Positions 55,019-62,783 of a DNA stretch of 64,000 nucleotides are shown one piece after another. Position 1 is the first letter of the stretch, and every line of letters starts with the position of its first letter. Origin of the DNA: Deltaproteobacteria bacterium (GTDB taxonomy: Bacteria > Desulfobacterota > DSM-4660 > Desulfatiglandales > Desulfatiglandaceae); the NCBI GenBank assembly GCA_022340265.1, contig JAJDOH010000082.1, positions 24,186 to 88,185 on the forward strand, written 5' to 3'. The notes under the pieces are model-generated. The model was not told the origin of the DNA. It was given only the letters and a program-made list of their open reading frames with translations, and ran no database searches. The position numbers and the translations under genes were made by a program.

Positions 55019-56433
55019 TTGCGTCGGAAAAAACCATCCTTGTGGTGGATGACAGAATCAACACGCTGAAAGTATTGATGCTGTTTTTGGCGGATAAGGG
55101 GTACCGGGTGTTAAAAGCTTCCAGCGGCAAGGAAGCGTTGAAAATCTTTGATGAGAACAGGGAGATCGACCTTGTGCTGGCAGATTTAAAAATGCCGGGA
55201 ATGAGCGGATTGGATCTTTACCGGGCCATGGCCCGAACCGGTCCGGCGCCACCCTTCATCATCATGACCGCCTATGCCAGCGTGGAAACGGCCATTATGG
55301 CGCTCAAGGAGGGGGTAACGGACTATCTGATCAAACCCCTCAATTACGAGGAACTCCCCATCGTTTTGGCCAATGCCTGCCGGCAGGCGGAGATGAGTCT
55401 CGAATTGGCATCGTTGCGTCGCCAGGTCAGGGAGGAGAGCACCTTTCACGGGATTCTCGGTGCCAGTTCCGTCATGCGGGATATCTTTGAGGTGGTGCAC
55501 ACGGTGGGCCCCACGGATGCTTCGGTGCTGATTACGGGGGAAACCGGCACCGGAAAAGAGCTTCTGGCCAAGGCGCTCCATCTTGAGTCCGAACGAAAGG
55601 AGCACCCCATTGTCTGCATCAATTGTGCGGCCCTTGCGGAAAGCCTTCTGGAGGCGGAACTGTTCGGGCATGCCAAAGGCGCGTTCACGGGGGCCTTGAC
55701 AAACAGGCCGGGCCGGCTTGAGTCGGCTCACGGAGGGACTCTGTTTCTGGATGAGATCGGTCATATGTCCCTGAGTCTCCAGTCCAAGCTGCTGAGATTT
55801 CTTCAGGATGGAACTTTTGAGTCGGTTGGGGACCCAAGGGAAAAGAAAGTCGATGTCCGACTGGTGGCCGCCACCAACACGGACCTTGAGGCGGAAATCG
55901 CTTCCGGACGGTTCATGAATGATTTACGCTACCGCATAGAGGTGATCCCCATTCACGTCCCGCCTCTCAGGGAAAGGATGGAAGACATTCCCCTTTTGGT
56001 GGGGCATTTCCTGGCCCAATACGCAAGACGGTATTTGCGTGCCATGGAAGGGGTATCCCCGGAGGCCATGCGGGCGCTGATGGACTATCGTTGGCCCGGG
56101 AATATCAGGGAACTCAAGAACTGCCTGGCCCGCGCCGTCATTTTGTCCAAAAAGTCCTACCTGGCGCTGGAAGATCTTCCTCGAAAAATAAGTCAACAAA
56201 CGCCTTCCACGTCGGAGCGGTCGGGCACTGCAATGCCTGAAGATCCTACCTCTCTGGGTCCCACTCTCAAAGATATGGAGACGGATTTGATCATTAACAC
56301 GCTTAAACGATGCAACGGCAACAAAACGCTTGCCGCGAAGGTGCTCGGTATTTCGCGGAAAGGGCTTTACGAGAAAATGGAGCGTTTGGGGGTCAGAGGC
56401 TTTTTGGATTCCGGTGAGGAGATGCCCCAATGA
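55015..56433 (+). CDS. Sigma54-dependent response regulator (NtrC family)
   Basis: A 472-residue activator partner of the Cache kinase; the GTG start overlaps the kinase stop by four nt. Receiver with D57 in LVLADLKMPG, AAA+ domain with Walker A GETGTGKE, intact G222-A-F-T-G-A227 and LFLDEIGHMSLSL, and a C-terminal Fis-type HTH (NKTLAAKVLGISRKGLYEKM). The adjacent sigma54 promoter at 57943 is the natural target. The next gene starts four nt before the stop. Confidence 0.95.
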   Translation: MIASEKTILVVDDRINTLKVLMLFLADKGYRVLKASSGKEALKIFDENREIDLVLADLKMPGMSGLDLYRAMARTGPAPPFIIMTAYASVETAIMALKEGVTDYLIKPLNYEELPIVLANACRQAEMSLELASLRRQVREESTFHGILGASSVMRDIFEVVHTVGPTDASVLITGETGTGKELLAKALHLESERKEHPIVCINCAALAESLLEAELFGHAKGAFTGALTNRPGRLESAHGGTLFLDEIGHMSLSLQSKLLRFLQDGTFESVGDPREKKVDVRLVAATNTDLEAEIASGRFMNDLRYRIEVIPIHVPPLRERMEDIPLLVGHFLAQYARRYLRAMEGVSPEAMRALMDYRWPGNIRELKNCLARAVILSKKSYLALEDLPRKISQQTPSTSERSGTAMPEDPTSLGPTLKDMETDLIINTLKRCNGNKTLAAKVLGISRKGLYEKMERLGVRGFLDSGEEMPQ

Positions 56434-57707
56434 TCCCTTTAAGGTTCATTCTCACCCTTCTTGCGGCGGTTCTATTGTGGCCGGTATCCGCGGCAGCCGT
56501 CGAAGGCCGGGAGATTATTTTGGGTGCCCCCACATCTTTGAAAACGGTGGAAGGATCCGAAAGTTTGAATGCGGTCCAAATGGCCGTGGCGGAAATCAAC
56601 GGGGCCGGGGGCGTCACCATAAACGGAGAAAGTCATCAGTTCAGACTGGCGCCTTTTGACCTCAGGGAAGTTGGACCGGCGTCCCCTCCCGGCCTGGCCG
56701 TGGCCAAACTGCGCGCATTTATAAAGGAAAAGAAGCCCGATGCCCTTGTGATCGGCCCGTTTCGCTCGGAGGTGCTGTTGGCTTCAATGGACCTTTTGGC
56801 TGACAAAAAGTTGCCCACCCTGTGTTGTATCGCCATGTCTCCGGCGGTTGATGCCAAGATCCTTACCAATCCCAAATACAAATACATATTTCGCGTGGGT
56901 CTTAATACCAAATACCTGGTGGCGTATCTCATCGAGACCATGAAGTTGCTGCGGCGTAAATTCGGGTTTGAAAGAGTCTTTGTGTTGAATCAGGATGTGG
57001 CGTGGGCCAGGTCCACGGCGTACCTCATGCTGAAGCTGTACCTGGGCCGATCCGGATGGCAGGTTTTGGGGCAGGAAAACTGTCCCGAGGAGACAACGGA
57101 TTTCAGGAGGGCATTGGCTCGGGCAAAGGATGGCCGGGCCCAGGTGATTCTGGCCGTTTTTGACATGCCTTCCAGCCGAAACCTGGTCATGCAGTGGCAT
57201 GAAATGAAACCGCCTGCCGCACTGTGCGGTTTCATTTCACCGGCTTCCGGGCCGGAGGCGTGGTCCTCTTTCCGGGGGGGACTGGAGGGCGTTATCAACG
57301 TTATCTTTGAGTTGGGGAACCTGCCTTCGCCCAAGTATCCCCCGTCCGAAGTTTTCTTTGAGGCCTACAGGCGCCGATACGGTCTCCCCATTCAGGCGGG
57401 CCACGGACCGGCGCCGGCCTACGAATCGGTCTATATCCTGGCCAAAGCCTTTGAAAGGGCCGGAACTCTGGATCCGGATGGTGTTGCAGCGGCACTGGAA
57501 GCAACCGATCGGCGTGGTGTCATGGGCCGGTTGATGTTTCACAGGGGCCATCAAGCCATTTTCGGGGAGAATCCTCAAAAAGAGGTTTTGGCCTGTGTGG
57601 CCCAGTGGCAGGCGCCCGGCAAGCGTGTCATCGTTTTCCCTCGCACCGTCGCTGATGGGCAAATTATTTTGCCACCCTTTATAAAATCAGGCAATCCATC
57701 TCAGTGA
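56430..57707 (+). CDS. Liv-type ABC transporter substrate-binding protein 1
   Basis: A 425-residue periplasmic binding protein of the branched-chain amino acid/amide family. Signal peptide (about 1-20, LLAAVLLWPVSAAAV), then REIILGAPTSLKTVEGSESL, RKFGFERVFVLNQDVAWARS and GHGPAPAYESVYILA. It overlaps the regulator stop by four nt, so it is made with the two-component system rather than with the transporter. It is clearly paralogous to the binding protein at 58017. It may serve as a ligand-presenting partner for the Cache kinase; that is inference. Confidence 0.9.
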   Translation: MIPLRFILTLLAAVLLWPVSAAAVEGREIILGAPTSLKTVEGSESLNAVQMAVAEINGAGGVTINGESHQFRLAPFDLREVGPASPPGLAVAKLRAFIKEKKPDALVIGPFRSEVLLASMDLLADKKLPTLCCIAMSPAVDAKILTNPKYKYIFRVGLNTKYLVAYLIETMKLLRRKFGFERVFVLNQDVAWARSTAYLMLKLYLGRSGWQVLGQENCPEETTDFRRALARAKDGRAQVILAVFDMPSSRNLVMQWHEMKPPAALCGFISPASGPEAWSSFRGGLEGVINVIFELGNLPSPKYPPSEVFFEAYRRRYGLPIQAGHGPAPAYESVYILAKAFERAGTLDPDGVAAALEATDRRGVMGRLMFHRGHQAIFGENPQKEVLACVAQWQAPGKRVIVFPRTVADGQIILPPFIKSGNPSQ

Positions 57708-57942
57708 TATAGAATGCGTTACCTTTTCTTACATCCCCATCTTTTCGTCACCTTTGGTAACACCCTGGGGAATGTCGTACATAATAGGCTGATCATACTG
57801 GATATTTTCTTAGTTTTTGCATTTCCATTCCTTAATTCTTCATGCCACCGTAACCAATTCTTACAGCCATGTTTGATCCAAAATGGTGATCCTGGGACAT
57901 ATTCATCTTGTTTTCAATAGCTTAATGCCGTATACTGCCTTC

Positions 57943-57958
57943 TGGCACAGCTTTTGCT
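57943..57958 (+). promoter_or_regulatory. Sigma54 promoter of the Liv/acyl-CoA ligase operon
   Basis: TGGCAC-AGCTT-TTGCT is essentially the sigma54 consensus, with GG and GC 10 nt apart. The predicted start is near 57970, leaving a ~47-nt leader to the ATG at 58017. The remaining 57708-57942 stretch is AT-rich, has no gene, and includes a direct repeat of TGATCC (57864 and 57885); the activator site is not obvious. Confidence 0.85.
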
Positions 57959-58016
57959 CTGCCAGCTTTAACGGTTGACGGATACACAGAATTTTTTATT
58001 GATGAGGAGGAGATCC

Positions 58017-59294
58017 ATGAAAAAGAGCGTCTGTTTTTTGTCTGTGGTGATGTTTCTGATGGTTGCTTTGCTGGTGCCGCTTCAGAGTTCCCATGCGGCG
58101 AAACCGATTATCCTGGGGGTACCCACATCCCTGGGATTCCTTGAAGGGAAGGAAGGGCTTGCCTGTGTCCAGATGGCGGTGGATGAAATTAACGCGGCGG
58201 GCGGCGTCAAGGTGGGCGATGAGATGCGCCCCTTCGAGGTGATCGCCATCGATGCCCGGGGCGCGGAGCCGGGGGTTCCGGTGGCGGATGTGATTCGCGC
58301 CCATAAGAAACTGATTTTGGAAGACAAGGCCGATTTCATCGTCTTCGGGTCGTTTCGGTCCGAGTGCGCCATCGCCTGCATGGATGTGGTAGGGCAATAC
58401 AAGATTCCCATGATCCTGGGAACGGCCATGAGCCCGGGCATGCAGAAAAAGGTCATGACCGATTATGACAAATACAAATACACCTTCCGGGCCTGTTTGA
58501 ACGCCGTTTACCTCATCAAATACCTGGGCGGCACCATGGCCTATCTGAACAAGGAATTCGGATTTAACAAGGTCTATATCATGAATCAGGACGTGGCCTG
58601 GGCCAGAAAGACCGGGGATCTCATGATCAAACTGGTTTTTGAGAAAATGGGCTGGGAAGTGGTGGGCCGCCAGCAGTACCCCACGGGAAGTTCGGATTTT
58701 TCAGCGGGCCTCATGCAGGCCAAAACCAAAGGGGCCCAGGTGATTCTGCCCATTTTTGACATGCCCCAGAGCGGGATCCTGGTGAAACAGTGGAAAACCA
58801 TGCACATTCCGGCACTCATGGCCGGTTTCATCTCACCCCTGGCTGGACCCGGAGCCTGGAAAACCTTTGACGGCAAAATAGCGGGCGCCATAAACTGCAT
58901 CTTTGAAGTGGGAAACATGCCCGTGCCCAAAGTTCCCAAATCCGTGGAGTTCTACGAAAAATACGAGAAGAAATACGGCAAACCCATTGAAGCGGGCCAC
59001 TCCCCGGCACCTGCCTACGAAATGGTCTATATGTTGAAAGAGGCCATTGAACGGGCCGGATCCGTTAACGGCGACAAGGTGGTGGCGGAGCTGGAGAAAA
59101 CCGACCGACAGGGGGCCATGGGCCGCATCAGGTTCGGGAAGGACCACCAGGTGGTCTACGGTAACGATCCTGAAGTGGAAGCTCTGGGCTGTATGATCCA
59201 GTGGCGCGAGCCGGGAAAACGGGTCATCGTCTATCCCCCGTCCGTGGCGGAAGCCAAGATCCAGCTGCCCGAAGGGCTCAAAAGCTTGAAATAA
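58017..59294 (+). CDS. Liv-type ABC transporter substrate-binding protein 2
   Basis: A 425-residue periplasmic binding protein. Signal peptide (about 1-25, MKKSVCFLSVVMFLMVALLV), then KPIILGVPTSLGFLEGKEGL, NKEFGFNKVYIMNQDVAWAR and GHSPAPAYEMVYML. It shares these blocks with the protein at 56430, so the two arose by duplication. I used the ATG at 58017 behind GAGGAGGAG; a longer frame from 57975 is not needed. It is first in the sigma54-controlled transporter operon. Confidence 0.95.
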   Translation: MKKSVCFLSVVMFLMVALLVPLQSSHAAKPIILGVPTSLGFLEGKEGLACVQMAVDEINAAGGVKVGDEMRPFEVIAIDARGAEPGVPVADVIRAHKKLILEDKADFIVFGSFRSECAIACMDVVGQYKIPMILGTAMSPGMQKKVMTDYDKYKYTFRACLNAVYLIKYLGGTMAYLNKEFGFNKVYIMNQDVAWARKTGDLMIKLVFEKMGWEVVGRQQYPTGSSDFSAGLMQAKTKGAQVILPIFDMPQSGILVKQWKTMHIPALMAGFISPLAGPGAWKTFDGKIAGAINCIFEVGNMPVPKVPKSVEFYEKYEKKYGKPIEAGHSPAPAYEMVYMLKEAIERAGSVNGDKVVAELEKTDRQGAMGRIRFGKDHQVVYGNDPEVEALGCMIQWREPGKRVIVYPPSVAEAKIQLPEGLKSLK

Positions 59295-59299
59295 GTTGC

Positions 59300-59360
59300 C
59301 AGTTGTCAGTTATCAGTTGTCAGGAGAAGCGCGCACTGCACCCTGACAACTGAAAACTGA
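59300..59360. repeat. CAGTTGTCAG repeat with inverted copy
   Basis: The 88-bp gap between the binding protein and livH has two direct CAGTTGTCAG copies (59300-59309, 59314-59323) and an inverted copy. CAGTTGTCAGG (59314-59324) and CCTGACAACTG (59342-59352) give an 11-bp perfect stem with a 17-nt loop. It resembles a dispersed intergenic repeat seen in many genomes. A hairpin here could lower livHMGF relative to the binding protein, which is needed in excess. Confidence 0.65.
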
Positions 59361-59382
59361 AACCTTCAGAAAAAGGATTTCC

Positions 59383-60255
59383 ATGCTTCTAGGTACCCTT
59401 ATATACGGTTTCGTAAACAGTGCCATCCTGGCCCTTCTGGCCATGGGGTTCAACCTGACCTTCGGCATCAGCGGGGTAGCCAACTTCGCCTACGGGGCCG
59501 TCTACATCTTTTCCGGGTTTTCCGTCTGGATTTTCTTGAATACCTTCGGCATTCCCTACCTGCTGGCTGTTTTGATCGCCATTGTGCTGGCAGGGCTCCT
59601 GGGTCTGGCCATCTATTACGGCGTGATTTTGAGAATCAAGGGGATGCCGCTTTCGGAAGTCATGGCCACCTTCGGTCTGGGTCTGGCCATCATGGAGCTG
59701 TTTCGGTATTTTGATTTCGTGGGATTTCGCTACACCCTGCCCATCTTTTTTGACGGCAGTATCAGTATCGGCGACGTGTATATCGATTACCAGCGACTGA
59801 TTATCGGCCTTATTGCCGTGGCCCTGACGATTGGTCTCTACCTCTTTACCAACCACACCCGGACGGGACTGGCTTTCAGGGCCATTGCCCAGGATGAAAG
59901 AACGGCCCTCACCTTCGGTATCGACGCCGATCTGGTAGGCGCCTTAAGCATGGCGCTGGGATGCGCCCTGGCGGCCATCGCCGCCGTGGTAATCCTGCCT
60001 CTGGGGACGATTGCGGTGGAAGGAGGTTACGAAGTGCTCATCAACGCCCTGGCCGTTTGTATCGTTGGGGGTCTCGGGAGCACCGTGGGTATTTTAGTGG
60101 CCAGCGTTTTGATCGGATTTTCCCAGACCTTTACGGCGAATTATCTGGAACCCCACTGGATGATGCTGGTGAGCCTCATCGCCATTGCCATTGTACTGGT
60201 GGTGAAACCTTCAGGGCTTTTCAGCCACCAGAAAGAACTGGAAGAAAGAATATAA
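59383..60255 (+). CDS. livH: Branched-chain amino acid-type ABC permease LivH
   Basis: A 290-residue inner-membrane permease with about eight membrane segments. Typical LivH blocks are the N-terminal GFNLTFGISGVANFAYGAVY, the EAA-like FRAIAQDERTALTFGI (about residue 165) and the GGLGSTVGILVASVLIG ending. Forms the channel with LivM. AAGGA site before the ATG. Confidence 0.95.
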   Translation: MLLGTLIYGFVNSAILALLAMGFNLTFGISGVANFAYGAVYIFSGFSVWIFLNTFGIPYLLAVLIAIVLAGLLGLAIYYGVILRIKGMPLSEVMATFGLGLAIMELFRYFDFVGFRYTLPIFFDGSISIGDVYIDYQRLIIGLIAVALTIGLYLFTNHTRTGLAFRAIAQDERTALTFGIDADLVGALSMALGCALAAIAAVVILPLGTIAVEGGYEVLINALAVCIVGGLGSTVGILVASVLIGFSQTFTANYLEPHWMMLVSLIAIAIVLVVKPSGLFSHQKELEERI

Positions 60256-60266
60256 CCAAATAGACT

Positions 60267-61268
60267 ATGGACAGGCGTAAAGAACGAATCGATCGCGGTG
60301 TGAAAGCCCGCTCGGCGGATATATTCGCACTCACAAGCTACCGGGAAATGCTGTATCTGCTGATTCCCGGTTCCATTCCGGTGGTGGGGCTGCTCTGTTT
60401 CTCACCGCTCCTGAGCGATTACTGGCGTGAGGTGATGATTTCCACAGCCATCTATGCCCTCCTGGCCATGAGCTGGGATATGCTCATGAGTGCCGGACTC
60501 CTTTCCTTGGGGCAGTCTCTTTTTTTTGGTATGGGGTCCTACCTGGCGGGCTCTCTGAATTATTATGCGGGATTGCCGCCGATTCTGACCCTGCCCATTG
60601 CGACCATCGGTGGTGGAGTGATTTGTACCTTATTTCTACTTCCCGTATTGAGGCTTCGCGGGGTCTATTTCGCCATGGTGACGCTGGTGTTGCCGCTGAT
60701 GCTGAGCCGCCTGGTGGAGGCCACTCGGATACTCGGGGGAACAGAGGGGCTTACGGGTTTGACCCCGTTTCCCAATCCGCTGACGGCTCTGTTTATCATT
60801 GAACTGGCTCTGCTGGCGGTCCTCTTCGGGTTTCGGAGGATCATGGGATCCGATTACGGTCTGGTGATCAAGGGGATCAGCGACAATGACCGCTCCGTCA
60901 TGAGCGCGGGACTCAATATCTATTGGTACAAAACCCAGGTTCTCTTCCTGGGAGCCAGTGTGGGATGTTTCGCCGGAGCCTTCGGCACTCACATGGACAT
61001 GTTTGCGGGCATGCCCGGATTTGCCCTGGATTATTCCATCATGCCGGTGGCAGCTGCCGTTGTGGGAGGGACCGGAACCTTTGCCGGTCCTTTGATCGGG
61101 GCCTTTATCCTGGTGCCGCTCTCTGAAATGCTGCGTGCCCTGGGTGCTCTTCGAATTGTCTTTTACGGGCTGTTCCTGGTGGTCTTTGTGGTGGGCCTGC
61201 CCGAAGGTATTTTTGCGTACATCCAGAGAAAATATCAACAGATGGAAAGATGGGTGGACGTATCATGA
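60267..61268 (+). CDS. livM: Branched-chain amino acid-type ABC permease LivM
   Basis: A 333-residue permease with about ten membrane segments. LivM blocks are AMSWDMLMSAGLLSLGQSLF (about residue 70), RLRGVYFAMVTL, VIKGISDNDRSVMSAGLNIY (the EAA-like loop) and GGTGTFAGPLIGAFIL. Starts 11 nt after livH and overlaps livG by four nt. Confidence 0.95.
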   Translation: MDRRKERIDRGVKARSADIFALTSYREMLYLLIPGSIPVVGLLCFSPLLSDYWREVMISTAIYALLAMSWDMLMSAGLLSLGQSLFFGMGSYLAGSLNYYAGLPPILTLPIATIGGGVICTLFLLPVLRLRGVYFAMVTLVLPLMLSRLVEATRILGGTEGLTGLTPFPNPLTALFIIELALLAVLFGFRRIMGSDYGLVIKGISDNDRSVMSAGLNIYWYKTQVLFLGASVGCFAGAFGTHMDMFAGMPGFALDYSIMPVAAAVVGGTGTFAGPLIGAFILVPLSEMLRALGALRIVFYGLFLVVFVVGLPEGIFAYIQRKYQQMERWVDVS

Positions 61269-62023
61269 CGGATCAGGCGCCCCTGCTCAGGGTAAAGAAT
61301 TTGACCAAAACCTTCGGCGGTGTCACTGCGGTTTCGAATATGGAGTTCGATCTTCCGGAAGGAAAGCTTCTGGGAGTCATCGGTCCCAACGGTAGCGGCA
61401 AAACCACTCTGGTGAACCTCATCACGGGATTTGTGAGACCGACGGCGGGTTCCATTTTTTTCCGGGAAAAAGACATCACCGGCTGGGCGCCCTACAAAGT
61501 GGTGAGCGAGGGAATTTCAAGAACCTTTCAAATGGTTCGGCCCTTTTATCAACTGCCGGCCTACAAAAACCTCATTGTGCCCCTTTACTCCCCCCGCGTC
61601 AAGAAACTGGCCGGTGGCAAGTACGGGAATCGAGACGCCGTGGCCCTGGATCTCCTGGAAGAGGTGGGCTTTGAACGGGATGCCTACGTCAGCTACAAGA
61701 AAGCGGGGGCCTTGCCCCAAGGGTATCTGAAACGGCTGGAACTGGCCAAGTCAATGGCGTTAAGGCCCGATCTGATTATCCTGGATGAGCTGTTTTCAGG
61801 ACTCAGCCTGGCGGAAGTGTCGAGCATTGTGCCCATCATCGAAAAGCTGAAAACTCAGGGCAAAACCATTATCATGATTGAACATCGATTGAAAGAGCTG
61901 TTTCGCATCGCCGACCGGGTGATGGTTCTGAATTATGGCCGAAAAATCGCCGAAGGCCAGGCAGTGGACGTCATGGAAAGTCCGGCCGTAAAAGAAGCGT
62001 ATCTGGGCAGCGAGGCGGAGTGA
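61265..62023 (+). CDS. livG: Liv-type ABC transporter ATP-binding protein LivG
   Basis: A 252-residue ABC ATPase. Walker A is IGPNGSGKTTLVNLI, signature region LPQGYLKRLELAKSMAL (a QG variant of the usual LSGGQ), Walker B LIILDELFSGLS, and the H-loop MIEHRLKELFRIAD. I used the ATG at 61265; an ATG at 61250 would extend the overlap with livM. Drives the LivHM channel with LivF. Confidence 0.93.
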   Translation: MTDQAPLLRVKNLTKTFGGVTAVSNMEFDLPEGKLLGVIGPNGSGKTTLVNLITGFVRPTAGSIFFREKDITGWAPYKVVSEGISRTFQMVRPFYQLPAYKNLIVPLYSPRVKKLAGGKYGNRDAVALDLLEEVGFERDAYVSYKKAGALPQGYLKRLELAKSMALRPDLIILDELFSGLSLAEVSSIVPIIEKLKTQGKTIIMIEHRLKELFRIADRVMVLNYGRKIAEGQAVDVMESPAVKEAYLGSEAE

Positions 62024-62034
62024 GAGGGAACGAG

Positions 62035-62781
62035 ATGCTTGAGGTTCAAAACTTGATGGTCTTCTTTGAAAACGCCATGGCCTTAAACGACTTTCAAATG
62101 GAAGTTCGGGAAGGGCAGGTGGTGGGGGTCATCGGGAGCAACAGCGCGGGGAAAACCACATTGATGAATACCCTCTCGGGGTTGATTATCGATATGCGGA
62201 TCAAGGAAAAACGCCGCGGTGGCGAAAGGATCACGGTCTACGGAAAGGTTGTGTTCGAGGGGGAAGACATCACCAAAACCCGGCCCAGCGAACGGGTCAA
62301 AAAGGGAATCGTATTGTGCCGCGAACGCCATCCCATTTTTCCCGAAAGCGATGTCCTCCAGAACCTTAGAATGGCGGGGTATCTGCGGAAACGACGGGAA
62401 ATCCAGGAAACCATATCTTATGCTTTTGAGCTCTTTCCGGCGCTTGTTCCTCTGAAATCCCGCAAGGCGGGATTCATGAGCGGCGGAGAGCAACAGATGC
62501 TGGCCGTGGGAATGGCCCTGGTAGCAGGCCCCCGCCTGCTGCTCTTGGATGAGCCGCTTCTTGGATTGAGCCCCATGATGCAGCACCTGTTGGTGGACGC
62601 CATCAAGGGCTTGAAAGCAAGATCGGGCATTACGGTGGTCATCAGCGAGCAGTTTGCTCGGCCCGTACTTCCCATGATTGATTTTGGGTACATTATTGAA
62701 AACGGCATGTTGACATTAACCGGAACCGGTTCGGAATTGATGGATAACCCGGAAGTCAAGGCCGCCTATTTTGGTATTTGA
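62035..62781 (+). CDS. livF: Liv-type ABC transporter ATP-binding protein LivF
   Basis: A 248-residue ABC ATPase. Walker A is IGSNSAGKTTLMNTL, the signature is FMSGGEQQMLAVGMALV, Walker B RLLLLDEPLLGLSP; the H-loop histidine is replaced by Gln in VVISEQFARPVL. The ATG at 62035 has an AGAGGGAACGAG leader; an upstream GTG at 62020 overlapping the livG stop is an alternative. The acyl-CoA ligase begins two nt after its stop. Confidence 0.93.
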   Translation: MLEVQNLMVFFENAMALNDFQMEVREGQVVGVIGSNSAGKTTLMNTLSGLIIDMRIKEKRRGGERITVYGKVVFEGEDITKTRPSERVKKGIVLCRERHPIFPESDVLQNLRMAGYLRKRREIQETISYAFELFPALVPLKSRKAGFMSGGEQQMLAVGMALVAGPRLLLLDEPLLGLSPMMQHLLVDAIKGLKARSGITVVISEQFARPVLPMIDFGYIIENGMLTLTGTGSELMDNPEVKAAYFGI

Positions 62782-62783
62782 CC

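Noticed and set aside
57714..57920. A 68-codon open frame before the sigma54 promoter
   Set aside because: No ribosome binding site, AT-rich upstream region, and it precedes the promoter of the liv operon; more likely regulatory DNA.
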